A DNA stretch of 64,000 nt. Origin: Polyangiaceae bacterium (GTDB lineage: Bacteria > Myxococcota_A > Polyangia > Polyangiales > Polyangiaceae). A model generated the notes under the pieces. It did not search any database and had not been told where the DNA came from. It saw only the letters and a program-made list of their open reading frames with translations. Of the stretch, positions 15,887-24,614 are shown piece after piece. The translations under genes and the position numbers were made by a program. The first letter of the stretch is position 1. Each line of letters opens with the position of its first letter. The stretch spans positions 62,001 to 126,000 of the forward strand of contig JAICTZ010000008.1 of the NCBI GenBank assembly GCA_025936115.1, read 5' to 3'.

Positions 15887-18800
15887 GGCGCACCTCCGAT
15901 CGCGACCGGCAGCGGCTCGGGCATACCGACGGGCGCCGGCGTCGAGACTTGGCCCGGCCGCATGCGCTGGAACATGCCTTCGCTGTAGTTCAGATCCTTC
16001 ACGCCGGCCGTGAACTGCTTCATCTTGGCCTCGCCGATCACGTCGGTCGCGAACGCAAGCCGGCGAATCGCGCGCACGACGGCGGGGTTCGACACGTTGT
16101 AGCGCTTCGCGAGCACGATGCTCGTCGCGTAGCGATCGATCATGATCTTGTCGGCGCTGTCGAGCTCCTGATCACGCTTGGTGCGCCAGGCCTGCTGCAC
16201 GCTCACGCGTACTTCGTCGGCCTTGGCTTGGAGATCGGGATCGTCGCTGTTCTCGGCGCGCTTGAGGAGCTTCTCCGTCTTCGCGTCGAACATGTTCAGC
16301 GCGGGCGGACGCACGTTGTAGAGGCCGGTGCGCAGCGAGTCGTAGAGCGAGCCCTGGCGCGAGATGGCGGCGATCGTCCACTCGGGCGAGACGTAGGCGT
16401 CGGAGATGTGCTGGAGCTTGTCGAACCAGCCCTTCGCGACGCCGGCGTCGGCCGTGTACTGCTTGATGACCTCGACGGTCGTGCCCTTGTAACGGTGATG
16501 CCCGGTCTCGTAGTCGAACTGATTTTCGATCTGTTGGTCGAGCATGATGTACTCGCCCTCGGCCGCCATCTTGGCTTCGGGTGAGCCGAGCGCGGTGTTC
16601 TTGCCGCCCTCGCGCGGCGCGATGCGCTGCCAGCGGTCGAACGCGCCGATGCAGTTTTGCCACCACTTGTTCGGATCGTTCGACTGCACGACCTGGCGCG
16701 TCACGGCCGACCAGTAAGCGGCCTGCACGACGTACTGCGCCGCAGGCTCGCGATTTTTGTTCGCGTCGTAGTAGTCGTCCATCGCGCGCTGAGCGGCCTT
16801 GCGCGCGTTGGCGTTCGCGCCCGTGTCGGGGCTGTAGCGATCCCACTTCTTGAGCGCGGCCGATGCCACCGTGAAGTCGGCTTCCGCCACTTCTTTCGGC
16901 GACGCACCGAGCTTCTCGAAGTTCGCGCGCGCGCGCGCCATGCCCGACTGGTCGCCGAGGCTCGAGTAGAGGCTCAGCGCCTGCTTGGCCGCCTCGCGCC
17001 GCTCGACTTCTTTGAAGCGACCGTTGCTGCTGATCTTGTCGAAGGTGTCGGCCGCCTTCGGGTAGTTGAAGAACAGCACGTAGGAGCCCGCGAGCGCGTC
17101 GTCGGCGCTCTTCAGGTATTTGACGCGCGTCTCGTACTTTTCTGGGTTCGCCGCGACCGGTGGGTTCGCCTTCGGGTCGCCCTTCTGCAGCTTGTCGAGC
17201 GACGCCTCGCTGCCGTAGCGCGAGATGAAGAGCTCGTACATCTCGATCGCTTTGTCGTACTCGCCCACCTGTTTGTAGGCGTACGCGCCGTTCATCGCGG
17301 CCTCGGGCGCCTCGTCGCGATCGGGAGCGGCGTCGAGCGCCACCTTGTAAGCCGCGGCGGCCTGGCGCCACTTCTTCGTGCGCTCCGGTCCCTCGGGCAT
17401 CTTCTCCGCTTCGTCGAAGAGCTTGCGCGCGTCGAGGTACGCGACGCCCTGACGCACCGGCTTCCGCAGATTTTCCTCGGCGGCGCGCGTCTCCTCGTTG
17501 ACGGCGCAGCTCTTACCCTCGGCGAGCTTGCGGCTCTGTTCGGCGTCGTTCTCGAGCGCCGCCATGCTGATGAGCTTTTCCCAGGCCTTGTAGCCCCATT
17601 CGTCTTTGCCGCAGCGCTGCTCATAGATGGGCTTGAAGCGGGCCCGGGCTTGGTCGAACTGGCCGTAGAGGAAGTACTGGTCAGCTGCCTGAAACGCGTA
17701 GAGCAGTCCGTTCTTCTGCGGGTCGCGATCGAGCGGGATGCGATCGTTGTACTCGTCGCGTGCCTTGACGGTCGCGAGCACGGCCGGCGGTAGCTCCTGG
17801 CGCACCACGGTCGCGTGCTCCCCCTCGCCCGTCTGCTTCACCTTCTCGAGCTTCTCGATGCCCTGCTTGCCGCCCGATTGCTGGTACTTGCGCTGCTCGT
17901 CCTCGAGCACCTTGTCGGCGAGCGTCACGACGTAATAAGCCGACGGCTGCAGGTACTTGTCGTCTTCGTTCGAGTCGCGCACGTCGACCGCGGCTTCGCG
18001 AGCCCGCGTGACCTCTTCGGGCGCAGGCGAGCGTTCGAGCGCGACCTGGAGCACGACGACCCAGTAGCGCGCGTCGGCGAGCCAGAAGCGACTCTCGTAG
18101 GCGTCGACGGCCGTCGGATCCTGCTCGAGGTAGCCGGCCCACGCCGAGTCCGCGAGCCGGTACTCCCCGATCGCCTTTTCGAGTAGCCCGCGCTGCTCGC
18201 TTTCGTTACTGAGCTCGGTCGCGCGCTGGTAATAGCCGCGCGCGAAGTTCGTGTGGTCCGCCGCGGCTTTCTTGAGGCCACCGCGCACGAGCGTCTCCGC
18301 CGTCTGTAGCGCTTCCGGATCGTCCTTGTTCGCTTCGACCCAGGGCGTGTTCGCGCCGACGTACGCCGACAGACGCGTGCGCGCCTCGAGCGCTTTGGCG
18401 CCGTATTCGGTCTTGGCCTCGGAGCCGTCCGGCGCGAGTCGCGAGAGCTCGTCGTAGAGCTCGGCGACCTTGTTCTGCATGACGGGCGCGTCGCGGTTGA
18501 GCGGGAACTTACGGAGCGTGAGCTCGAGCATCGCGACCGCGTTGCGGTTCTGCGTGATCTCGATGAACTCCTGCGCGAGCGACTTGTAGATCTCGACGGT
18601 CCACTTTTGGTCCTGCGGGATGAGCTTCGGATCCTGGACACGATCGATGGCGATCGCCATCTTCTGCTCGGCGACGAGCGGGTCGGTCTCGGTATCGAGG
18701 ACGTCGCTGCGCGGAACGTACGGATCCTCGGGGCGCGGGCCCGTGAAATCGACGTACGTGAGCGAGCCCGCGATGTAGGTGTACGCCTCGGCGCGGAAGT

Positions 18801-20202
18801 CGGCGCCGGGATCGCCCGTCTTCGCCTCCTGCTCGTCCGCGTAATGCAAGAGGTGCACGAACTCGTCGACGGCGGCGTGGTAGCGCTGCTGCTTGAAGTA
18901 ACTCCACGCGAGTTTGTAGAGCGCGACGCCGTAAATGGGCGGCTTCTTGTACTCGAGCGAGTGGTCGTACGCGCTCACGGCGCGGTTCAGGTTGTAGGGG
19001 CCGCCGCGCGGATCGATTTGGTCGAAGTGGTAGTTACCGAGCTGCCACCAGATCTCCGCGACGTAGCGTGGGTCGTCGCCGGGCGCGGTCTTTTGCGGAA
19101 CGGGCGTGCAGCCCTCATAGGGGTCGACGAAGCGCAGCTCCTCCGCGTCTTTGGCGGCCTTGCCCGTCGTCTTGGCGAGCTTGGCCTTTGCCGGCGCTCG
19201 GCGCGCGAGCGACTTGTCTTGGTCGATGGGCGTCGAGTGACGGTCGTTCCACTCGTCCCAGAACTTCGCGTCGTGATCCTGCGCCTCGGGCTCGACCAAG
19301 AGCTTGCTGGCATCCTTCGGATCGTCGGCAATCTTGAAATGATTTTGGCAGACGAGCACGCGCCAAGCCTGCTGCCCTTCATCGATGCGCCCCGAGTCGG
19401 TGAGCACGTGGCCGAGGTAGTAATGAACGGCCGCGATTTCTTCGTACTTCGGGTATTCGCGAATCAGCCGGCGATAGAGCGCGATCGCGGGCTCGAGGCC
19501 GGTCGCGATGTCGGCGTCGTTCGCTTCGCGGGCGCGTTCTTCGTAGAGGGCGGCGAGGCGGAACATCGCGTCCGGAGACGCTTTCTCGTCCGAGTTTGCG
19601 CCGCTGTAGTGCGCGACGAAATCTTCGAGGCGCGAGATGGCCTCGTTGCGCGCGTTCACGAGGCCGTACTTTTCGATCTGGATGTCGCGATCGAGCCCGG
19701 CGAGCACCTGCTTGCGGCGGCTTTCGTAGTGGTGCCGCACGATCATCGTGAGCAGGCGACGGTAGTCCTTGGAGTCCTTCTCGTACTGCCGGACCTCGCT
19801 GCTCATGATCTGGTAGGTCTTGAGCTGAGCAGGAGTCGGCGCGGGCCGGGGCGTCACCGCGGTGCGAGCGCGCGCGGGCAGCGTAGAGCCGGACGGGCTC
19901 GACGCGCCGCTCGGCGCAGGCTTGCCCGCTGTGCTCGCCGACGCGGAAGCGCTCGCGGCCGGCGCGCTCGACGCAGACGCGGCAGAGCTCATGGGTGCAG
20001 CCGACGCGCTCGTCTTGGCGCTGCTTGCGGGCGCAGTTGCCGCGCTCGTCTTACCGCTGCTCGCGGGCGAGGCCGAGCTCGCGGGTGCGGCCGACGCCGC
20101 CCCCGCCGGTTGAGACGGCTGCGACCCGGCCGGTGCGACGACGCACAAAAGGCCGAACGCAAAAAGCCCACCATACGCAACCGACGACGTAAGCCGTCTC
20201 AC
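15883..20202 (-). CDS. very large periplasmic TPR protein, GltD/NfsD (AgmU)-like
   Basis: A 1439-residue secreted protein. The signal peptide (GGLFAFGLLCVVAPAGS) is followed by about 85 residues of Ala/Ser/Pro low complexity, then many TPR-like helical repeats across most of the length (for example YYLGHVLTDSGRIDEGQQAW and AYAYKQVGEYDKAIEMYELF). AgmU/GltD of Myxococcus is a periplasmic TPR protein of about 1200 residues that moves with the gliding complex, and NfsD is its spore-coat counterpart. Size, repeats and gene order fit well. It overlaps both neighbours by 4 bp, so the C-, D- and E-like genes are translated as a coupled series. Confidence 0.8.
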   Translation of the reverse strand: MRRLTSSVAYGGLFAFGLLCVVAPAGSQPSQPAGAASAAPASSASPASSGKTSAATAPASSAKTSASAAPMSSAASASSAPAASASASASTAGKPAPSGASSPSGSTLPARARTAVTPRPAPTPAQLKTYQIMSSEVRQYEKDSKDYRRLLTMIVRHHYESRRKQVLAGLDRDIQIEKYGLVNARNEAISRLEDFVAHYSGANSDEKASPDAMFRLAALYEERAREANDADIATGLEPAIALYRRLIREYPKYEEIAAVHYYLGHVLTDSGRIDEGQQAWRVLVCQNHFKIADDPKDASKLLVEPEAQDHDAKFWDEWNDRHSTPIDQDKSLARRAPAKAKLAKTTGKAAKDAEELRFVDPYEGCTPVPQKTAPGDDPRYVAEIWWQLGNYHFDQIDPRGGPYNLNRAVSAYDHSLEYKKPPIYGVALYKLAWSYFKQQRYHAAVDEFVHLLHYADEQEAKTGDPGADFRAEAYTYIAGSLTYVDFTGPRPEDPYVPRSDVLDTETDPLVAEQKMAIAIDRVQDPKLIPQDQKWTVEIYKSLAQEFIEITQNRNAVAMLELTLRKFPLNRDAPVMQNKVAELYDELSRLAPDGSEAKTEYGAKALEARTRLSAYVGANTPWVEANKDDPEALQTAETLVRGGLKKAAADHTNFARGYYQRATELSNESEQRGLLEKAIGEYRLADSAWAGYLEQDPTAVDAYESRFWLADARYWVVVLQVALERSPAPEEVTRAREAAVDVRDSNEDDKYLQPSAYYVVTLADKVLEDEQRKYQQSGGKQGIEKLEKVKQTGEGEHATVVRQELPPAVLATVKARDEYNDRIPLDRDPQKNGLLYAFQAADQYFLYGQFDQARARFKPIYEQRCGKDEWGYKAWEKLISMAALENDAEQSRKLAEGKSCAVNEETRAAEENLRKPVRQGVAYLDARKLFDEAEKMPEGPERTKKWRQAAAAYKVALDAAPDRDEAPEAAMNGAYAYKQVGEYDKAIEMYELFISRYGSEASLDKLQKGDPKANPPVAANPEKYETRVKYLKSADDALAGSYVLFFNYPKAADTFDKISSNGRFKEVERREAAKQALSLYSSLGDQSGMARARANFEKLGASPKEVAEADFTVASAALKKWDRYSPDTGANANARKAAQRAMDDYYDANKNREPAAQYVVQAAYWSAVTRQVVQSNDPNKWWQNCIGAFDRWQRIAPREGGKNTALGSPEAKMAAEGEYIMLDQQIENQFDYETGHHRYKGTTVEVIKQYTADAGVAKGWFDKLQHISDAYVSPEWTIAAISRQGSLYDSLRTGLYNVRPPALNMFDAKTEKLLKRAENSDDPDLQAKADEVRVSVQQAWRTKRDQELDSADKIMIDRYATSIVLAKRYNVSNPAVVRAIRRLAFATDVIGEAKMKQFTAGVKDLNYSEGMFQRMRPGQVSTPAPVGMPEPLPVAIGGAP

Positions 20203-22550
20203 TGCTCCTCCTCCGCGTCCTCGAGCACCTCACGGAGCTCGTCGTTCAACGTCTGCTCTTCGTGCGCGCGTTCGCGCTGGAGCTGTCGCACGCGCAGCGC
20301 CTGCTCCTCCCGCTCCTCCCACGCCTCCTGGACGATACCCACGTCCGCGCGCAGCACGATGCCCTTCAAGCGTTCGCGCACGGCGGCAAAGGCCTTCATC
20401 GCGACCTGGCCGACGAGCAATCGCGCCTCCTGATCCACCTGATCGAGCGCGGCGGCGCGGGTCTCCACCGTCGCGAGCTCCTCGCCGATTTTTGCGCGCA
20501 AGACCTCCGCCTGCGCCGAGGCCTGCCGTTCGAGCTCGACGCGATTGCCTTCGAGCCGCAGGTCGATGGCGTCGGCTCGCGCGAGGATCGGCTGGATCGA
20601 GCGGGCGAACTCCGCGGCATCTGCGTCTTGTCCGGCGGCGCAGAGCGCCGTCTCGCGGTTCAACAAATCGCGAAAGCGCCGCCGTGCCGCGTCGTCGTCG
20701 ATGTAGCGCTGATCGCCGAACCCCGACTGCACGCGACCGTTCTCGATCGCCTCGCGGTAGTGCGCGATGCGCTGCTCGTAACCCTCGAGATCGCGCTCGT
20801 TGGCGTCGATTTCGAGCCGGAACCGCTCGCGGGTCGCCGCGTCGGCGGTGACCCCCAGGTTCTCCGGTTGCTTAAGTACCCGTTTGAGGGCGTTCACCAT
20901 GGCGCGCAGCTTGTCGGCTTCGATCGTCAACTGCTGGAGCGACTGCGACACCGTGTTCCACTGTCGCACGCCCGCGTCGTCGCGCTCCGCGAACTCGGCG
21001 GACGTGACGGGCAGACCGAGGATCCGCTTCTGCAGCAGGCGCCGCTCTTGGCGTACCGACGCAAGCTCGCCGCTCACGTCTCCTGCCTTCTCGTCGATGC
21101 CTTGCGCCAGGCTGAGCCGCGCCTTGCCGAGCTTGTTCGTCAGGCTGATCGTGTGCTCGAGCCCCGCGCGGATTTCTGGGAAGGCCTTGGCGCGCGTCGG
21201 TACCGCCAAGACGCCGTTCAGACGCGAGGCGAGCCGCCGGCTCTGCTTCACGAGATCGCGCGAGCGGTTCACGTCGTCGATGACGCTGAACACGTTCTGA
21301 TCCTCGGCTTGCTCACGCGCCCACGCGAGCGCGAGCGGCGGCAGCTTGTCGTCCGTTTGAACCTCGGGATCCGCGGTCAAGCGGTCGTAGTACGAAGCCG
21401 GATCAACCGTCGTTTGAATGAAGTGATCGACCTGGTCTCGGATGGGATCGAAGCGTCCACGCACCGAGCGGTAGAGCGTGAGCGCCTTGTCGAACTCACC
21501 CGAGCGCAGCAACAGATCCGCGCGCAAGAGCGAACCGTCCGCGATGTCGAGATTGTTCGGGTCGGCAATGCTCAACACTTCGAGCGCCCGCTGCGCACGT
21601 TGAAAATCGCCGACGCGCACGTATACCCACGCGAGCTCGTGCAGCATCATCGAGAACTCGGGGGATTGGCGCGAGACGTGGCTGTAGGCCTCGGCCGCTT
21701 CAGGGTACGCCTCGGCTTCGTAGCAGAGCCGCCCGACGGCCATCCACGCGAGGTCCACGACGTGCTTCTGCGGCTGCGTCGTCGCCGGCATGCGCGCCAC
21801 GCGCCGAAACTGATCGATCGCCGGCCCGAAGCGACGCAGGGCGGGCGCGTTTGCGGCGTTTTGCTCGAGCAGCGCTTGCTTCGTGAGGATCACGCCGAGC
21901 AGGTACTGCGCTTCGAGCCCGTACTCCGAGGTGGGCGGCACCGCCAAGACGGCATTGGTCGCGTCGTTGAACGAGTGGCGCGCGTAATTGGCCTTGGCCC
22001 GCGCGTAGGCGAGCGAGCCGTTCGCGTCCGTCACGGGTAGCGTGTTCAGCCTTGCGAACACGTAGTCGAGGCTCCCGAGATCGTTCGTGCGGAGCGCGAT
22101 GTCGACGAGCCGGCTGATGGAGCGCCCGGCGTACGACTGAAATTCCGGGTTCGCCGACTTGTCGAAGATCTCGCGGTAGTGACGGCGCGCCGACTGATAC
22201 TGATTGGACTGGAAGTACGCCTCCGCGATGAGGAACGTCGCGTCCGCGCACGCGCTGTCCGGCACTTCCCCGCGGCGGTAGAGCTCGAGCACCTTGCTCA
22301 AGGTCTCGATCGCGCGATCGTAGTCGCCGGTGCGGAGGAGCAGGTCGCCCGCTGCGACGCGCTGCGCCGGTGTGGGCGGGACGTAGCGGAAGCGGCTCGT
22401 GTCGGGACCCTTGGTGGCGTCCGCTTCGACCGCTCGGATCGCCATGTCGGCACGGCCACGAATCGCATCCGCGTCGGCGAACGCGGGCGCGGCGTAGCTC
22501 GCGACCGCAAACCCCAGCGCGAGCGCGGAGGTCGCAAGGCGTCGCATCAC
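20199..22550 (-). CDS. periplasmic TPR/coiled-coil protein, GltC/NfsC-like
   Basis: A 783-residue secreted protein with signal peptide (MMRRLATSALALGFAVASYAAPAFA). The N-terminal half has TPR-like repeats (AGDLLLRTGDYDRAIETLSK near 70, ELAWVYVRVGDFQRAQRALE near 310). The C-terminal half is a long helical, probably coiled-coil region (about 450-740) ending in an acidic tail EDAEEEQ. GltC and NfsC are periplasmic TPR proteins encoded beside the D- and E-type genes in Nfs loci, which matches here. The ATG overlaps the stop of the lead gene by 4 bp. Assignment is by architecture and position. Confidence 0.75.
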   Translation of the reverse strand: MMRRLATSALALGFAVASYAAPAFADADAIRGRADMAIRAVEADATKGPDTSRFRYVPPTPAQRVAAGDLLLRTGDYDRAIETLSKVLELYRRGEVPDSACADATFLIAEAYFQSNQYQSARRHYREIFDKSANPEFQSYAGRSISRLVDIALRTNDLGSLDYVFARLNTLPVTDANGSLAYARAKANYARHSFNDATNAVLAVPPTSEYGLEAQYLLGVILTKQALLEQNAANAPALRRFGPAIDQFRRVARMPATTQPQKHVVDLAWMAVGRLCYEAEAYPEAAEAYSHVSRQSPEFSMMLHELAWVYVRVGDFQRAQRALEVLSIADPNNLDIADGSLLRADLLLRSGEFDKALTLYRSVRGRFDPIRDQVDHFIQTTVDPASYYDRLTADPEVQTDDKLPPLALAWAREQAEDQNVFSVIDDVNRSRDLVKQSRRLASRLNGVLAVPTRAKAFPEIRAGLEHTISLTNKLGKARLSLAQGIDEKAGDVSGELASVRQERRLLQKRILGLPVTSAEFAERDDAGVRQWNTVSQSLQQLTIEADKLRAMVNALKRVLKQPENLGVTADAATRERFRLEIDANERDLEGYEQRIAHYREAIENGRVQSGFGDQRYIDDDAARRRFRDLLNRETALCAAGQDADAAEFARSIQPILARADAIDLRLEGNRVELERQASAQAEVLRAKIGEELATVETRAAALDQVDQEARLLVGQVAMKAFAAVRERLKGIVLRADVGIVQEAWEEREEQALRVRQLQRERAHEEQTLNDELREVLEDAEEEQ

Positions 22551-23494
22551 TTCACTCCGGTCCCGACCGAAACGTTGCCCGAGACGTTCGCCTTCGCGGG
22601 AGTCGCGCTCGCGGGAGCCCCGTCGGGCCGCGTGTCGTCACCCGACGAGCTCACCGTCTGCTGCCAGCGAATCGCGGGACGCTCTTCGAGCGGCGTCGTC
22701 ACGTCTCCCTTTTCCCACACGACGGCGTCGAGCTTGATGGCCTTGCCCTCGGTGACGGTAAAGGAATGCGTCGCCGGCACGTTGAACTTGTAACCACGCA
22801 AGTAGGAGAAGACGCCGTAGCCGTGGCCGCGGAGCTTCAACACCACCTGCAGCGTGTGGTCGCCCGGCGGGATGGAGCCGCTGAAAATCGGGATCTGCTT
22901 CTGCTCGGCGAGGGCGCCGGTGTCGTCCTGCTTGTTGTACTGGACCGAGCCGTCGAGCACGAAGGTCGCGCCCGTGAGGTGGAACGCGTTAGACAGCTCG
23001 TTCTTGAAGTTGATCTCGGCACGCGCGCCGCCCACACCGCCGGAGAGGATCGTGTCGCTCAAGAGGCTCAGCCGCGTGTGGCTCCGGCGAATTTGCTCCT
23101 TGAGCTCGTCCACGCGCTGCTCGAGATCGCGCAGGCGAACGACGTAGGTCGAGCCGTCCATGGCCTCGGTACTCGTCGCGCTGTTCGCGGCAGGAGCCGG
23201 CGCCGCAGGGGCCGTCGTGGTCGTCGAGGGAGACGGCGCAAGCGTCGTCGTCGGTTGGACCGTGGTCGTCGGAGGCGCGGTCGTGCTGACCGGGGGCGGG
23301 GCCGCGCTCGGCGTCGGCGTCGCGGTCGTGACCGCGGGTGCGGTCGTCGCCGGCGCCCCGCTCGCCGTGGCGGAGGCTTTGGGCGTCGTAGTTTTGGCCG
23401 TCGCCGTGGCTTTGACCCCCTGTCCCTGTGCAGTACCAGCTAGCGAAAAGGCCGCGACAGCAGCCAGCGACAGAGCGACAATCGAGCGTTTCAT
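22547..23494 (-). CDS. secreted lead protein of the Glt/Nfs-like operon, unknown family
   Basis: A 315-residue exported protein that opens the operon. The ATG at 23494 has a good ribosome binding site (GAGGGA, about 6 bases upstream) and begins a signal peptide (MKRSIVALSLAAVAAFSLAG). Next comes a Thr/Pro/Ala/Ser linker of about 90 residues, likely a flexible periplasmic tether, then a short coiled coil (RDLEQRVDELKEQIRRSHTRL) and a beta-rich globular domain (about 155-280). No known domain was recognised. Its position before the C-like gene suggests it is a structural or periplasmic part of the same machine. I do not know a standard Glt or Nfs name for it. Confidence 0.7.
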   Translation of the reverse strand: MKRSIVALSLAAVAAFSLAGTAQGQGVKATATAKTTTPKASATASGAPATTAPAVTTATPTPSAAPPPVSTTAPPTTTVQPTTTLAPSPSTTTTAPAAPAPAANSATSTEAMDGSTYVVRLRDLEQRVDELKEQIRRSHTRLSLLSDTILSGGVGGARAEINFKNELSNAFHLTGATFVLDGSVQYNKQDDTGALAEQKQIPIFSGSIPPGDHTLQVVLKLRGHGYGVFSYLRGYKFNVPATHSFTVTEGKAIKLDAVVWEKGDVTTPLEERPAIRWQQTVSSSGDDTRPDGAPASATPAKANVSGNVSVGTGVK

Positions 23495-23599
23495 GTTCCC
23501 TCGTTCGTGGCCGTGGAGGCTGTTCGGTGAAGCCCCGCCGGCTCTTTCCACCGTGATGACGTTCGCGGCAGCATCCTTATCCCACCCGCGGCCAAGACA

Positions 23600-23614
23600 A
23601 AGAGGAATCCTCTT
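23600..23614. promoter_or_regulatory. perfect palindrome AAGAGGAATCCTCTT (possible operator)
   Basis: Two 7-bp arms, AAGAGGA and TCCTCTT, are exact inverted copies around one central base. The centre is too tight for an RNA hairpin, so a dimeric DNA-binding protein is the more natural reading. It lies about 106 bp before the start of the operon's lead gene and 297 bp before the sigma gene, in a region with few other landmarks. Confidence 0.4.
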
Positions 23615-23816
23615 ACAGCTCCTCGGAACCGCTGCTTTTTCTGCTGTCCGGCCGCCGCGCCGCTCCGGTGCAACTCGCACCACACCCCTGTGACACGCTC
23701 CGCGGACCGGCTGGTCGGTTTCGACGGTTACCCTTTGATTTTACTTGGGTCTTGCTGACCGCCTGCACCGGGCGTACTTCTCCGATTAGGCGCCACGGAC
23801 GGAGATCGAACCCCGA

Positions 23817-23832
23817 GCTTGGACGTCCAAGC
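23817..23832. promoter_or_regulatory. perfect 16-bp palindrome GCTTGGACGTCCAAGC (possible operator)
   Basis: The 16 bases read the same on both strands without any mismatch. It lies 79 bp before the proposed ATG of the sigma factor gene, where a transcription factor could control that gene. Chance occurrence of a perfect 16-bp palindrome at one place is low. Its binding protein is unknown, and an RNA hairpin is unlikely because there is no loop. Confidence 0.45.
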
Positions 23833-23910
23833 AGCTGACGGGTGGCTCGAGTGCGAGTCGCTCGTCCCACGGGTTCGAGCCTTTCGGCCGTCGGCGGCAG
23901 CACGTGCTCC

Positions 23911-24528
23911 ATGGCGGCCGTCCCGGGCGATGCATCTGACGAAACATTGATGGTCCGCTACCAGCGCGGCGACCGGGAAGCGTTCACCGTCCTCGTGCGC
24001 CGCCATCACCGCGGCCTCTATAACTTCGTGCTGCGGCAGCTGCGATTGCCGAACGTCGCCGAGGAGGTCACGCAAGACGTGTTCCTGCGCGTCGTGCAAA
24101 ACGCGAGCGAGTACAAGCAAGAGGCGCGCTTCGTGACGTGGACGTACGCGATCGCGCGAAACCTCTGCGTCGATCATTTGCGCAAGCTCGCGCACCGTCG
24201 TCATCCGTCGCTCGAGCAGCCGCTCGGCCCCGCCGACGACGCACGCTCGCTCGGCGACGTGGTCGCGAGCAAGCGCGTCGACGGAGACGTCGAACGAGCG
24301 ACGGCCGCGCTGCAGATGCGCGCGACGTTGATTCAGGCAGTCGAGACGTTGCCCGAGGATCAGCGCGAAGTGTATTTGCTGCGCGAGCTCGGGAATCTGT
24401 CGTTCAAGGAAATCGCCGAGGTGACCGGCGTGCCCGAGAACACCGCAAAGAGCCGCATGCGTTACGCGCTCGACCGGCTCAGAACGAGCCTCGCCGATTA
24501 CGAGGAGTACGCTCGTGCGCTCCGCTGA
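23911..24528 (+). CDS. ECF-type RNA polymerase sigma factor
   Basis: A 205-residue sigma70-family factor of the extracytoplasmic-function type, which directs RNA polymerase to a dedicated promoter set, often for envelope functions. Region 2 is clear (VRYQRGDREAFTVLVRRHH; EEVTQDVFLRVVQNA; FVTWTYAIARNLCVDHLRK), and region 4 shows LPEDQREVYLLRELGNLSFK and the helix-turn-helix IAEVTGVPENTAKSRM. Region 3 is absent, as expected. ATG 23911 gives the usual length; an in-frame start at 23842 would add an unrelated 23 residues. The anti-sigma gene follows by 86 bp, forming a classic pair, and the gene faces away from the Glt/Nfs-like operon. Confidence 0.93.
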   Translation: MAAVPGDASDETLMVRYQRGDREAFTVLVRRHHRGLYNFVLRQLRLPNVAEEVTQDVFLRVVQNASEYKQEARFVTWTYAIARNLCVDHLRKLAHRRHPSLEQPLGPADDARSLGDVVASKRVDGDVERATAALQMRATLIQAVETLPEDQREVYLLRELGNLSFKEIAEVTGVPENTAKSRMRYALDRLRTSLADYEEYARALR

Positions 24529-24614
24529 GCTCGCACGCGGAGCGCGCGTCCACGGCGCCCGCGAGGCTCGCTGCGGACGCGGACCTCACGTGCTAGAGCC
24601 TGCGAGGATTTCCC

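Larger units (their letters stand above)
23495..23910. other. 416-bp divergent regulatory region between Glt/Nfs-like operon and sigma factor gene
   Basis: No gene is supported here. It must carry the promoters for both the minus-strand operon and the plus-strand sigma factor gene. Contents: a perfect odd palindrome at 23600-23614, a small inverted repeat GGTGC-AACTC-GCACC at 23667-23681, and a perfect 16-bp palindrome at 23817-23832. A GGAACC at 23625-23630, followed 14 bp later by GTCC, faintly recalls an ECF-type promoter reading towards the sigma gene. No strong sigma70 promoter was found in either direction, so an alternative sigma factor, perhaps the adjacent one, may drive the operon. 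This is inference. Confidence 0.6.

Noticed and set aside
18607..20433. Long open frame of 608 codons on the plus strand opposite the GltD- and GltC-like genes
   Set aside because: It is a shadow of high third-position G+C. It is full of Arg, Gly and Val runs without a domain, while the minus-strand frame has a signal peptide, TPR units and 4-bp overlaps with both neighbours.
23790..23880. tRNA-like T-arm patterns (GGTTCGATC on minus, GGGTTCGAGCC on plus)
   Set aside because: Neither can be completed into a cloverleaf: acceptor, anticodon and D arms do not pair, and loop size is wrong.
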